From NCBI RefSeq assembly GCF_022234545.1, contig NZ_JAIEUI010000003.1, positions 464,394 to 528,393 of the forward strand: a stretch of DNA of 64,000 bases, written 5' to 3'. The notes under the pieces were generated by a model. It made no database searches, was not told where the DNA came from, and worked only from the letters and a program-made list of their open reading frames with translations. Source of the stretch: Paenibacillus piscarius (GTDB lineage Bacteria; Bacillota; Bacilli; Paenibacillales; Paenibacillaceae). Below, piece by piece: positions 7,818 to 15,871 of this stretch. Made by a program: the position numbers and the translations under genes. Positions within the stretch are counted from its first letter, which is position 1. Each line of letters begins with the position of its first letter.

Positions 7818-9602
7818 TTGTCAGGAATGCGCGAGTATGCTTTAATCAATAGGAACAGGAGATTTTGTCCAATTTGGGGAGTGATTGCAATTATTTATGC
7901 GGTTAAGGATATTTTATTGCAAATATCGGCTGCTTGCACCTTCCTGTTTCTGTTTCAGTGGAGGCTGGACCGGGGCCATCCTGGGAACAGGAACAATACA
8001 TTCCCCGATGACCAGACGTTTCTGATGATCTGCTGTTCCCTCAGCATCACGCTATGTATGGCCTTATCGTCCACCCTGTTCGGCTTGGTCTATTTGAACT
8101 TGGCCATCCTTCCTGCCTACATTGGCATCCTGTACGGCAACTTACGCTCCAGCGCTTATCTGGCGCTGTATTTCTTCCTGTGCACCGGCCTGTTCTCGAT
8201 GCCCTCGGGCCTGGATCAGCTGCTGCTGAACACAGGGGTGCTGATGTACCCGCTGCTGTTCGGCATGGCCGGCCGCTTCAAGCAGGGTGCGCTGATCGCC
8301 AAGATCGGGATCCTGTGGGGCGCGCTGTTCCCGAGTATGCTGTTCATTGTAATCGGGCCGAACCTGCATGGGCGGAGCATTCTGTCCACGCCTCCCGGCG
8401 AGGGGATTCTGGCTGCAGGCTATGTCCTGGCGACCCTGGCCCTCGGCGGCTTGTTCATCACCTACATAGATCGAGCCTGGGACAGGCTGCAGATTCAGAT
8501 CCGGCTGCAGGGAATCTCCGAGAAGTTCCAGTGGGAATCGGAGAAGCTGCAGCAGATTACGAATGTGGTTCCGCTCAATATAATGGAATTCGATGACAAC
8601 GGCTATGTCACCGGGCTGAATGAATATATGCTTAGCCTGATGCAGCGCCATTGTCCGCAGCTCACCCGGGAGATTATTCTGTCCCGGCCGGCGAGCCAGA
8701 TCTTCGGCCACAGCATGGATCAGGCCACCCTCAGCAGGATGCAGGAGGTCCTGCGGAACCGGCAGCGCTCCAATACGAGGATCAGGGTGGATTCGCGGAG
8801 CTATCATATTTTTACCGCACCGCTTGAGCATGATTCGGGCGTGCCGAGGGGCATCGTCATGATCATACAGGATCTCACAGAAGAGGAGAAGCTGCGCAGT
8901 GAGCTGGATAATGTGGAGCGCCTATCGCTGGTCGGTCAGATGGCGGCCGGGATCACGCACGAGATCCGCAACCCGATGGCGGTTGTACGCGGCTTCCTGC
9001 AGCTGATGCGCGAGAAGAGCCCGGAGGACCTGCATTCCTATTATCATATTGTTATGGAGGAGCTGGACCGGGCCAACAGTATCATCAATGACTTTCTGTC
9101 GCTGGCCCAGACCCGGGAGTCGGACAAGGAGCCGGTCGAGCTGCATCTGGTTATTGAAGAGCTGGTGCCGCTGATCTGGGCCGATGCCAATCTCCGCGGC
9201 CAGAGTATAGAGCTGAAGCTCGGCACATCCATGCCGCTGCTCCAGCTCAATGTCAGAGAGATTAAGCAGCTCATACTGAATCTGGCCCGCAACGCCATGG
9301 AGGCAATGGATGCCAAGGGTGTGCTGACGCTGGAGACGCGGGAGCTGGAGGATACCGTGCAGCTGATCATCAGGGATACAGGAAGCGGGATTCCCCAGAG
9401 CCAGCTTCAGCAGCTGTTCTCCCCGTTCTTCACCACCAAAAACCACGGAACAGGGCTGGGCCTGCCCTTGTGCCTGAGCATTGCCGAGCGGCATAGCGGC
9501 ACAATCCGGGTCGAGTCGGAGGTTGGAGCGGGGACGGCGATGATCGTCGTGTTCCCGGTAGAGGAGAAGGACAGTGCGTCCAGGAAACCGGTGTATGTAT
9601 AG
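7818..9602 (+). CDS. Membrane sensor histidine kinase, sporulation-kinase-like, no linked response regulator
   Basis: 594 aa from TTG 7818, which has AAAGGGA seven bases upstream; an in-frame ATG at 7740 would add 26 polar residues and overlaps the promoter region. Residues from about 25 to 235 hold several membrane segments resembling the 5TMR sensor of KinB-type kinases, followed by a PAS-like domain (about 255-360). The H-box is GQMAAGITHEIRNPMAVVRG with phospho-acceptor His about 381. The N-box (LILNLARNAMEAM), G1 (DTGSGIP) and G2 (GTGLGL) of the ATPase domain follow. No response-regulator gene is adjacent, as for kinases feeding the Spo0F/Spo0A phosphorelay. The role in sporulation is inference. 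Confidence 0.85.
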   Translation: MSGMREYALINRNRRFCPIWGVIAIIYAVKDILLQISAACTFLFLFQWRLDRGHPGNRNNTFPDDQTFLMICCSLSITLCMALSSTLFGLVYLNLAILPAYIGILYGNLRSSAYLALYFFLCTGLFSMPSGLDQLLLNTGVLMYPLLFGMAGRFKQGALIAKIGILWGALFPSMLFIVIGPNLHGRSILSTPPGEGILAAGYVLATLALGGLFITYIDRAWDRLQIQIRLQGISEKFQWESEKLQQITNVVPLNIMEFDDNGYVTGLNEYMLSLMQRHCPQLTREIILSRPASQIFGHSMDQATLSRMQEVLRNRQRSNTRIRVDSRSYHIFTAPLEHDSGVPRGIVMIIQDLTEEEKLRSELDNVERLSLVGQMAAGITHEIRNPMAVVRGFLQLMREKSPEDLHSYYHIVMEELDRANSIINDFLSLAQTRESDKEPVELHLVIEELVPLIWADANLRGQSIELKLGTSMPLLQLNVREIKQLILNLARNAMEAMDAKGVLTLETRELEDTVQLIIRDTGSGIPQSQLQQLFSPFFTTKNHGTGLGLPLCLSIAERHSGTIRVESEVGAGTAMIVVFPVEEKDSASRKPVYV

Positions 9603-9668
9603 CAGATTCCCTTACGGCGGAGGAGGGTGAAGGGCTGCCGGACACCTTGTCCGGACGGGCTGCTTCTC

Positions 9669-9696
9669 TTGCTTTCACAGAGTATGTATGTATAAT
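9669..9696 (+). promoter_or_regulatory. Candidate sigma-A promoter for brxB
   Basis: TTGCTT at 9669-9674 and TATAAT at 9691-9696, spacer 16, about 90 bases before the brxB start. Confidence 0.5.
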
Positions 9697-9787
9697 AAAG
9701 TTAGTAATTAGTGCAGTAACGCGGCAATGTTATCCGGGTTCTGACAACTATCTAACTAATTCCAGCAGTGAAGGAGAGTGCAGAGAA

Positions 9788-10222
9788 ATGTCCATGTCTT
9801 TTAACCAATATATGAGGGATTCTATTCAACCCATGCGTGATGATCTGACAAGCATTGGCTTCAAGGAGCTGCTGACTCCGGAGGATGTAGAAGCAGCGCT
9901 TCCGGCAGCGAAGGGAACCTCGCTGGTCGTTGTTAACTCCGTATGCGGCTGTGCGGCCGGACAGTGCCGTCCAGGTGTAGCGCAGGCTCTGCAGAACGAG
10001 ATTCTGCCGGATCATCTGTTCACCGTATTCGCTGGACAGGAGAAGGAAGCTACAGCCAAGGCGCGCGAGTATTTCGCTCCGTATCCGCCATCGTCGCCAT
10101 CCATTGCCCTGATGAAGGACGGCGAGCTGGTTCACTTCATCGAACGTCACGGGGTGGAAGACCGTTCGGCTGCTGAGATCGCTGCTGAGCTGAAGGATGT
10201 CTTCAACCGTCTGTGCCAGTAA
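9788..10222 (+). CDS. brxB: Bacilliredoxin BrxA/BrxB family protein
   Basis: 144 aa from the ATG at 9788, preceded by AAGGAGAG; the frame is open upstream but without a ribosome site. The length and the N-terminal YMRDSIQPMRDDLTSIGF match BrxB (YqiW). The CGC active site VNSVCGCAAG places the cysteines at residues 53 and 55. Bacilliredoxins remove bacillithiol from S-bacillithiolated proteins after oxidative stress, in the cytoplasm with bacillithiol and YpdA. This implies the organism makes bacillithiol, which is inference. It is a single gene with its own promoter and terminator. Confidence 0.9.
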   Translation: MSMSFNQYMRDSIQPMRDDLTSIGFKELLTPEDVEAALPAAKGTSLVVVNSVCGCAAGQCRPGVAQALQNEILPDHLFTVFAGQEKEATAKAREYFAPYPPSSPSIALMKDGELVHFIERHGVEDRSAAEIAAELKDVFNRLCQ

Positions 10223-10247
10223 GCGCCTCATAAGGCCCATTGGTACG

Positions 10248-10296
10248 AATCCCGCATCAGCCATTAGCCGGAGGCTTGGCTCATGCGGGATTTTTT
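10248..10296 (+). terminator. Intrinsic terminator of brxB
   Basis: AATCCCGCAT (10248-10257) pairs with ATGCGGGATT, with an inner AGCC/GGCT extension, followed by TTTTTT to 10296. Confidence 0.9.
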
Positions 10297-10320
10297 GTAG
10301 GATAATGTGCTGGTGCTGCA

Positions 10321-10400
10321 GAGAGCGACAAAGAGCGACAAAGCCGGATGAGGTGCAGAAATGCACCTGAAGTGGGCGAACTGAGCCGGTGAGCGGAAAT
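10321..10400. repeat. Intergenic tandem repeat and tetraloop hairpin
   Basis: AGAGCGACAA occurs twice in tandem at 10322-10341. Ten bases on, AGGTGCA-GAAA-TGCACCT (10351-10368) forms a perfect 7-bp stem with a GAAA tetraloop. The motif AGCCGG(A)TGAG recurs after the hairpin (10342 and about 10385). No U run follows, so it is not a terminator. It fills most of the 271-base gap between brxB and nadE; the function is unknown. Confidence 0.5.
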
Positions 10401-10493
10401 AAGGTGCCTGACAGACGCAGGCCAAGGAGCCTGCTCTACAAGCTGAGATTACACTCGTAGCAGACTAAGATTATAAGAAACGGGGTGCAGCCT

Positions 10494-11303
10494 GTGAGTA
10501 TGCAGGAGGAGATTATTGCAGCACTTGGCGTCAAGCCGGTCATTGATACCGGGGCGGAGATCCGCAAACGCGTGGACTTCCTGAAGTCCTATACGCGGAA
10601 GGCCGGGGCAACCGGTCTGCTGATTGCCATCAGCGGAGGCATAGACAGCGCGGTGGCGGCGGGCCTGTGCAAGCAGGCGACGGATGAGCTGAGCGCAGAG
10701 GAAGGCAAACCGTACATCACCCTCGGCGTCTTCCAGCCATACGGTGAGCAGGAGGATATCGGGCACAGCTATGCGGTAGCCGAGGCGTTCGGGCTGACGC
10801 ATAATGTGGAGACCAATATCGAGGAAGCGGTCAACGAGATTGCCCTTGAGGTTGAGCATAGCCTGAAGGCGCTGGGGCAGCACCGCCATATCACCCATCA
10901 GGGTAAAGGAAATGTCAAAGCGAGAACACGGATGGTTATGCAGTATGCACTGGCTTTTGAGAACAATCTGCTCGTGGTCGGAACCGATCATGCCTCTGAA
11001 GCGATCACCGGATTCTATACGAAATGGGGCGATGGTGCGGTCGATCTTACCCCGCTGTCTTCCCTGAACAAACGCCAGGTAAGGCAATTGGCGGCAGCGC
11101 TGGGCGTACCGGCGGAGGTGGTCACCAAGGCGCCGACAGCCGGTCTCTGGCCGGGCCAGACGGATGAGACAGAACTGGGGATTACGTATGAGGAGAACAG
11201 CGATTATCTGGAGGGGAAGACGGTCAGCCCTGAAGCGGCGGAGAAGCTGGAACGCTTCTATCTTAGAACCGCGCATAAGCGCGACAAGATTCCGGGGATT
11301 TGA
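10494..11303 (+). CDS. nadE: NH3-dependent NAD+ synthetase
   Basis: 269 aa from GTG 10494. The resulting N-terminus MSMQEEIIAALGVKP aligns with Bacillus NadE, and GGGGTG lies six bases upstream. The enzyme adenylates nicotinate adenine dinucleotide and amidates it with ammonia to NAD, the last step of NAD synthesis. The ATP pyrophosphatase P-loop is ISGGIDSA. Downstream are KGNVKARTRMV, GTDHASEAITGFYTKWGDG and the C-terminal DETELGITYEENSDYLEGK segment, all typical. There is no glutaminase domain, hence the ammonia-dependent type. It is a single gene between its own regulatory gap and a terminator. Confidence 0.95.
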   Translation: MSMQEEIIAALGVKPVIDTGAEIRKRVDFLKSYTRKAGATGLLIAISGGIDSAVAAGLCKQATDELSAEEGKPYITLGVFQPYGEQEDIGHSYAVAEAFGLTHNVETNIEEAVNEIALEVEHSLKALGQHRHITHQGKGNVKARTRMVMQYALAFENNLLVVGTDHASEAITGFYTKWGDGAVDLTPLSSLNKRQVRQLAAALGVPAEVVTKAPTAGLWPGQTDETELGITYEENSDYLEGKTVSPEAAEKLERFYLRTAHKRDKIPGI

Positions 11304-11341
11304 GCAAGATTAGCAGGATTAGAGAGTAAGGTTAGGCCCAG

Positions 11342-11386
11342 CCGCCGGAGCGCTGCGCTTCATGCAGCCCTTCCGGCGGTTTGTTT
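11342..11386. terminator. Terminator between nadE and the convergent hydrolase gene
   Basis: CCGCCGGA (11342-11349) pairs with TCCGGCGG (11372-11379), followed by TTTGTTT. Confidence 0.7.
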
Positions 11387-11411
11387 GCCTTGCTGGACAG
11401 GCTCCGTACAG

Positions 11412-12236
11412 TTAGGCCTGCCCTGCCAGTACGCTGTCAATGAACTCCCTTGATTCGGCAATAGCCATGTCGAGCGGCGGGGTGGGTCCGGCAAAAGGAT
11501 GCACCGTGCCGAAGGTATGATTGCCGCCCGGAATGCGGACCCACTCCATGTCCGGCCGCAACCGGTTCAGGGTCTCTGAGCCGCGCCGCAGATGCTCGCC
11601 GTCCTCGCTCCCCTGAATCAGCACCGCCGGGAAGCGGGCCTGCTTCATCCGCTCTAAGAGATTGTACCGCTCTGCCTGCTGCTCCAGGTCTTCAATAATG
11701 ACGGCATCCAGCGGCATTTGCTGTCCGGTCCGTCCATTGAGCACATGCGTCCGGCCCTGCTCTCTCATCTCGCGCTTCTGCTCCTCGGTGAACAGGTCAA
11801 GATTGGTAATTCCGTTCCAGGACAGGACGCCGGCGATTTCCCCGGGATGGTCCAGGGCATAGAGCAGGCAGACGCCACCGCCGCGGCTGTGTCCGAGCAG
11901 GAAGACCGGCAGGCTGCCGAACCGGTGATGCTGGCTCAGATAGGAGAGCAGAATCTCCATATCCCTGATCTCCCGCTGGTAGGTGTTGCGGGCGAACTTC
12001 TCCAGCTCCGTGAAGTGCTGAAGGTCTTCACCGATGCCCGCATGGGAGAAGTTGAAGCTAATCACTTCATGCTCATTGCTGAGTGCCCCGGCAACATACG
12101 GGAACATCCCCCAATCCTTGAAGCCCTTGTAACCGTGTGCGATTACAATCAGGCTCCGGGCCTTGCCCTGGGCCGAAAAGTGTGAGCAGCGCAGGACCGC
12201 ATCCTCTCCTGCGGGTAATTCGAAATTACGGGGCAT
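11412..12236 (-). CDS. Alpha/beta hydrolase
   Basis: 274 aa single-domain soluble alpha/beta hydrolase with no signal peptide. The oxyanion-region motif is AHGYKGFKDWGM, the nucleophile elbow is LGHSRGGG (Ser), the probable acid is the Asp in IQGSEDGEHL and the catalytic His is in PGGNHTFGT. It resembles dienelactone-hydrolase/acylaminopeptidase-like esterases; the substrate cannot be inferred. GAAGGGAAG precedes the start. An 18-base hairpin (TATCCGCAG/CTGCGGATA, 12267-12291) lies in its leader. It is convergent with nadE and divergent from acpS. Confidence 0.82.
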   Translation of the reverse strand: MPRNFELPAGEDAVLRCSHFSAQGKARSLIVIAHGYKGFKDWGMFPYVAGALSNEHEVISFNFSHAGIGEDLQHFTELEKFARNTYQREIRDMEILLSYLSQHHRFGSLPVFLLGHSRGGGVCLLYALDHPGEIAGVLSWNGITNLDLFTEEQKREMREQGRTHVLNGRTGQQMPLDAVIIEDLEQQAERYNLLERMKQARFPAVLIQGSEDGEHLRRGSETLNRLRPDMEWVRIPGGNHTFGTVHPFAGPTPPLDMAIAESREFIDSVLAGQA

Positions 12237-12266
12237 AAGACATACTTCCCTTCTTTGGTATTCCGG

Positions 12267-12291
12267 TATCCGCAGCGGTGCACTGCGGATA
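12267..12291 (-). other. Perfect inverted repeat in the leader of the hydrolase gene
   Basis: TATCCGCAG (12267-12275) and CTGCGGATA (12283-12291) form a 9-bp stem with a 7-base loop, 30-55 bases upstream of the hydrolase start. It could be an operator or an RNA hairpin; there is no U run. Confidence 0.4.
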
Positions 12292-12429
12292 GACTTTTGA
12301 TGGATTATCTTATAGGATAGCAGAATGCTGCTGCTCCGACTAGGAAGATCATATCATTAGACGCACGGTAAGGATAGAAGGTAATATAAGATAGATTGAT
12401 GAATGTATTCTGGTGTGAGGTGAGGGCAT

Positions 12430-12825
12430 GTGATCTACGGAATCGGCCATGATGTGCTGGAAATCGGGAGAGTTGAAGAGATTGCTGAAGGCAGCCTGGG
12501 CCGCCGGTTCGCGCAGCGGATACTCACCGGGCGGGAGCTTGTGCTGGCCGAAGGCAAGGGACTGAGGCGCGCGGAATTCACCGCCGGGCGCTTCTCGGCC
12601 AAGGAAGCGGTGGTCAAGGCGCTCGGCTGCGGCATCGGGCAGACCGTCGGCTTCCGCGACATCGAGATTCTGCCGGATGCGCTGGGCAAGCCGGTTGCCG
12701 CATTGTCGGCAGAAGCCTGGTCCCGGCTGGGACTGGCGGAACAGAAGCATGTCATTCATCTCACCATTACCCACAGCCGCGGCCTGGCCTCGGCGTTCGC
12801 AGTGGTGGAGAGAACGCAGGAATAG
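12430..12825 (+). CDS. acpS: Holo-[acyl-carrier-protein] synthase
   Basis: 131 aa from GTG 12430 (GAGGTGAGG upstream; an ATG two bases earlier is out of frame). It transfers 4'-phosphopantetheine from coenzyme A to the serine of acyl carrier protein, activating fatty-acid synthesis. The magnesium-binding motifs GHDVLEIGRV near the N-terminus and GRFSAKEAVVKALG in the middle are intact, and the C-terminal ITHSRGLASAFAVVE is typical. The trimeric AcpS-type length excludes the larger Sfp type. It lies 35 bases before mutY on the same strand and may be co-transcribed with it. Confidence 0.95.
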   Translation: MIYGIGHDVLEIGRVEEIAEGSLGRRFAQRILTGRELVLAEGKGLRRAEFTAGRFSAKEAVVKALGCGIGQTVGFRDIEILPDALGKPVAALSAEAWSRLGLAEQKHVIHLTITHSRGLASAFAVVERTQE

Positions 12826-12860
12826 CGTCATAAGAAATCGAGACGGCAAGGAGAATAACG

Positions 12861-14120
12861 ATGACAATGGACAAGTATAGCGACACACAGCAGGAAGCCA
12901 AGTTATTCTTCAGCCGCTTCCTGCTGGCATGGTATCACCTTCAGAAGCGGGACTTGCCCTGGCGCCGCCACCGCAATCCCTATTACATCTGGATCTCGGA
13001 GATTATGCTCCAACAGACCCGCGTGGATACGGTCATTCCGTATTTCAACCGGTTCATTGAACGGTTTCCGACGGTCGAAGCGCTCGCAGACGCGCCGGAG
13101 GAAGAGGTGCTGAAATGCTGGGAGGGGCTGGGCTACTACTCGCGCGCCCGGAACCTGCAGGCTGCGGCGAAGCAGGTGAAGGAGCAGTACGGCGGCCAGG
13201 TCCCGGATGACCGCGACGCGGTATTTGGCCTGAAGGGGGTCGGACCGTATACAGCAGGCGCGATCCTGAGCATCGCGTTCAACCAGCCGGAGCCGGCGGT
13301 GGACGGCAATGTCATGCGGGTGTTGTCCCGCTACTTCCTGATTGAGGATGACATTGCCAAGGGGCCGACCCGGGTGAAGATGGAGAAGCTCGCGGCGGAG
13401 CTGATTCCCGAGGGGGAAGCCGGGAGCTTCAACCAGGCGCTGATGGAGCTGGGCGCGCTGATCTGCACGCCGAAATCACCGCGCTGCCTGCCATGCCCGG
13501 TGATGGAGCATTGCGCTGCGCGCCTGGCGGGCTGCGAGGCTTCGCTGCCCGTCAAGACCAAGGCGAAGCCGCCGCGCCCGGAGGAGCGGCTGGCCGCCCT
13601 GGTGGAGGGCCGCGGCGAGCACGCGGGCCGGGTGCTCATCCGGCAGCGGCCGGCCAGCGGGCTGCTGGCCCGCATGTGGGAGCTGCCGCATTGGCCGGCG
13701 CCGCCTGAAGCAGGCGGCGGCGCGGGCAGCGCGCTGCTGCCGGAAGCGGCAGCGCTGGACCGGCTGCGCCGGTCCATGAGCCAGGCCGGGATTCACGCCC
13801 GGCCTGAAGAGCACTGGATGGCTGCGGAGCATACATTCAGCCATATTGTGTGGACCCTGCAGGTGTACCGCTGCAGGGAGGAGGCGGCGCTGCCGCTGGC
13901 AGCGGAGGGGCGCGCCGGCTACCAGGCGGCGTCCGGCCCGCAAGCGCCAGAGCCGCAGGAGCCCGCGCTGTTCGACAGCGGGGATGCCGCCCGGGATGCG
14001 GCAGACCGCGGCGCCCTGCGCTGGATCAGCCGGGAGGACATGGGGAGCTACGCCTTCCCCAACGTGTTCCTGAAGCTGCTGAACAGCTACTTCGATGAAC
14101 GGGAGCAGGCCGGGGGTTAA
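12861..14120 (+). CDS. mutY: A/G-specific adenine glycosylase
   Basis: 419 aa, RBS AAGGAG seven bases before the ATG. MutY removes adenine mispaired with 8-oxoguanine. The catalytic Glu is in SEIMLQQTRV, the helix-hairpin-helix is LKGVGPYTAGAIL and the catalytic Asp is in AVDGNVMRVL. The [4Fe-4S] loop has the spacing C-x6-C-x2-C-x5-C (CTPKSPRCLPCPVMEHC). The C-terminal half is the NUDIX-like 8-oxoG recognition domain. It contains an Ala/Pro/Glu-rich low-complexity insertion around residues 345-385, longer than I expect for Bacillus homologues, so the full length is slightly above the family's typical 350-370. Confidence 0.95.
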   Translation: MTMDKYSDTQQEAKLFFSRFLLAWYHLQKRDLPWRRHRNPYYIWISEIMLQQTRVDTVIPYFNRFIERFPTVEALADAPEEEVLKCWEGLGYYSRARNLQAAAKQVKEQYGGQVPDDRDAVFGLKGVGPYTAGAILSIAFNQPEPAVDGNVMRVLSRYFLIEDDIAKGPTRVKMEKLAAELIPEGEAGSFNQALMELGALICTPKSPRCLPCPVMEHCAARLAGCEASLPVKTKAKPPRPEERLAALVEGRGEHAGRVLIRQRPASGLLARMWELPHWPAPPEAGGGAGSALLPEAAALDRLRRSMSQAGIHARPEEHWMAAEHTFSHIVWTLQVYRCREEAALPLAAEGRAGYQAASGPQAPEPQEPALFDSGDAARDAADRGALRWISREDMGSYAFPNVFLKLLNSYFDEREQAGG

Positions 14121-14186
14121 CTCCGGCTGCCGCTCCCGGGATTTTTGCAAGCACCCAAGCGTTGCGTCAGACCAAGGAGGTACAGG

Positions 14187-15215
14187 ATGAAGACGATTAC
14201 CATATATGATATCGCCAAAGAGGCCCAGGTGTCCGTAGCCACAGTCTCCCGTGTCCTCAATAACACCGCTCCGGTCAAGGAGAGCACCAGAGAGATTATT
14301 ATGGCTGTGATTGAGAAGCACCAGTTCCAGCCCAATGCCCTGGCCCGCAGCCTGCTGAAGAAGGAGACCGGCACCATTGCCATGATTCTGCCCGACATCA
14401 CGAACCCCTTCTTCCCGGAGGTATTCTGGGGGGCCGAGAATGTAGCCAGAGAGAAGCGTTACACGTTCTTTCTGTGCGATACGGCAGGGGAGCACAGCCG
14501 TGAGTCGGAGTACCTCAGTATTCTCCGCGAGAAAAGAGTGGACGGAATTATTTTTCTGGGCGGCCGGATCAACCTGACCCAGTGTCCGCCGGAGCTGAGC
14601 CAGGAGGTCGTAGAGCTGGCGAAGCATGTGCCGATCGTGCTGGTGAACGGGAATCTGCCCCGGAGCGGACTGCACCGTATCTACACAGATGAAGAAGAGG
14701 GGGCCGCTCTGGCGACCCAGCATCTGCTTGACTTGGGACACCGCCGGATTGCCTTCCTTGGAGGGATGGAGGAGACCTCCACCACCCAGATGAAGCTGAA
14801 GGCGGTGCGGATGAAGCTGAAGGAGCATGGGCTTACGCTGCGCAAGGACTGGACCCTGTTCCATGACTTCTCGATCGAAGGCGGCCGGACGCTGATGGAC
14901 CGGATGCTGGAGCAAGGGGAGCGGCCGACGGCTGTGCTGTGCGTGAATGATTTTACGGCAATCGGTGCCTTAAAGTCTGCTGTTGAGCATGGGCTGCGCA
15001 TCCCGGAGGATCTGTCCATTGTCGGCTTCGACAATTCCCCCCTGTCCAGAGCGGTCATTCCCGAGCTGACCACCGTATCGCAGAACACCAACCGGCTGGG
15101 AGAGCTGTCGGTAGAGATGCTGCATGAGCTGATCAGCGGCGGGAATCCCCGGAAGCGGACGGTGCTTCAGCCGCAACTGGTCGTGCGGGCCAGCACAGGA
15201 CGCCCGAAGGCATGA
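14187..15215 (+). CDS. LacI-family transcriptional regulator
   Basis: 342 aa from ATG 14187, with AAGGAGG six bases upstream; a longer in-frame start would lack a ribosome site. The N-terminal LacI helix-turn-helix is ITIYDIAKEAQVSVATVSRV with the hinge LARSLLKKETGTIA. The periplasmic-binding-protein-like ligand domain follows (DITNPFFPEVFWGAE; RRIAFLGG; SIVGFDNSPLSRAVIPELTT). Such proteins sense a sugar and bind palindromic operators. It lies directly upstream of the large sugar-transport and glycosidase gene run, whose promoter carries two LacI-type palindromes at 15634-15661, so it is the natural candidate repressor. That link is inference. Confidence 0.9.
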   Translation: MKTITIYDIAKEAQVSVATVSRVLNNTAPVKESTREIIMAVIEKHQFQPNALARSLLKKETGTIAMILPDITNPFFPEVFWGAENVAREKRYTFFLCDTAGEHSRESEYLSILREKRVDGIIFLGGRINLTQCPPELSQEVVELAKHVPIVLVNGNLPRSGLHRIYTDEEEGAALATQHLLDLGHRRIAFLGGMEETSTTQMKLKAVRMKLKEHGLTLRKDWTLFHDFSIEGGRTLMDRMLEQGERPTAVLCVNDFTAIGALKSAVEHGLRIPEDLSIVGFDNSPLSRAVIPELTTVSQNTNRLGELSVEMLHELISGGNPRKRTVLQPQLVVRASTGRPKA

Positions 15216-15374
15216 TTTGCGGAAGAGCCATCCGCCCTCAGGCAGCTTTCAGACGCAAGGAGAGGGCTGCGGGCACCGCAGATGTGCCGGAAGGTTTCCG
15301 GGGAATTCGCCGGAAGGGAATGAGTTGTGCGTACATTTGTGAATAAGAGCTCTTGGAAAGAAGATTCGTAGAGT

Positions 15375-15413
15375 AGCTTTAAAGCTGAATGTATGTGAAA
15401 AACAGCATACATT
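15375..15413 (+). other. Two inverted repeats downstream of the lacI-family gene
   Basis: AGCTTTAAAGCT (15375-15386, perfect 12-base palindrome), then AATGTATG (15388-15395) paired with CATACATT (15406-15413) around a 10-base loop. There is no clear U run, so a terminator is not supported. It could be a regulatory site or the 3' end of the regulator transcript. Confidence 0.35.
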
Positions 15414-15523
15414 GTGTTCGCGCCAAGGTAATCTTATTCAACCTTTAGGGTGATTTTGTTCAAATATAAGAATTTATATGTTGCACACGATAACTTGTCC
15501 TTCTATTTCTCGCTGAAACGATA

Positions 15524-15542
15524 CCGTCCTTAAAAAGGACGG
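15524..15542 (+). other. Perfect inverted repeat in the regulatory gap of the glycan operon
   Basis: CCGTCCTT-AAA-AAGGACGG, an 8-bp perfect stem with a 3-base loop, 64 bases upstream of the -35 of the promoter at 15606. No T run follows. It is a possible upstream regulator site. Confidence 0.45.
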
Positions 15543-15605
15543 CATAGCGGTTTCCACGTGTAGATAATGTTTTGGGATGTTTTAGGAAATTCACCCAAAG
15601 AATCA

Positions 15606-15634
15606 TTGACCGGGGGATAACCAGAAGCTATAAT
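15606..15634 (+). promoter_or_regulatory. Strong candidate sigma-A promoter of the glycan operon
   Basis: TTGACC (15606-15611), a 17-base spacer and a perfect TATAAT (15629-15634). This is the best promoter match in the 656-base gap before the first solute-binding protein. About 230 bases of leader would follow before the GTG at 15872; I see no gene in that leader. Confidence 0.75.
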
Positions 15635-15664
15635 GAAATGGATTTCATGAAACCCATTTCATTA
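15631..15664 (+). promoter_or_regulatory. Double palindromic operator overlapping the -10, LacI/CcpA type
   Basis: Two abutting 14-base boxes occupy 15634-15647 (TGAAATGGATTTCA) and 15648-15661 (TGAAACCCATTTCA). Each differs at one position from the catabolite-responsive consensus TGWAANCGNTNWCA, with the central CG replaced by GG or CC. Together they form an 11-bp inverted repeat TAATGAAATGG/CCATTTCATTA (15631-15664) with TTTCATGAAA in the middle. The position on the -10 and transcription start fits repression. A TTTTT run follows, so an RNA hairpin is the alternative reading. Confidence 0.6.
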
Positions 15665-15871
15665 TTTTTGGCGATTTAGGTAAGCGGTTACTCCATTGCT
15701 GTGTATGGGGTGGATGGACAAACGTTATTTGTCTTAAGTTTGAATCTTTATGGTTATTTGAGAGTTTATATGCTGGCATCCGCCACTATATAAATACGCG
15801 ATGAGGGGGGCTGTCCACAATTCTCAGGCAAGTAGGGCAATATCACAGAACATAGGGGAGCGTGTTGAATA

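Noticed and set aside
9637..9653. CCGGACA/TGTCCGG hairpin after the histidine kinase gene as a terminator
   Set aside because: The stem is only 7 bp with a 3-base loop and no U run follows; support is too weak.
13476..14915. A long minus-strand open frame (479 codons) opposite mutY and the lacI-type gene
   Set aside because: It lies antisense across two well-supported genes, has a low-complexity His/Gln/Arg composition typical of GC-rich shadows, and no ribosome site.
15654..15669. The AATGAAATGG/CCATTTCATT repeat followed by TTTTT read as an intrinsic terminator
   Set aside because: The stem is AT-rich and the repeat overlaps the -10 itself, so an operator is the simpler reading; an RNA role is kept as an alternative.
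15216..15871. A small gene in the regulatory gap before the first solute-binding protein
   Set aside because: Only short frames without ribosome sites are present and they cross the promoter and palindromes; treated as leader and control region.
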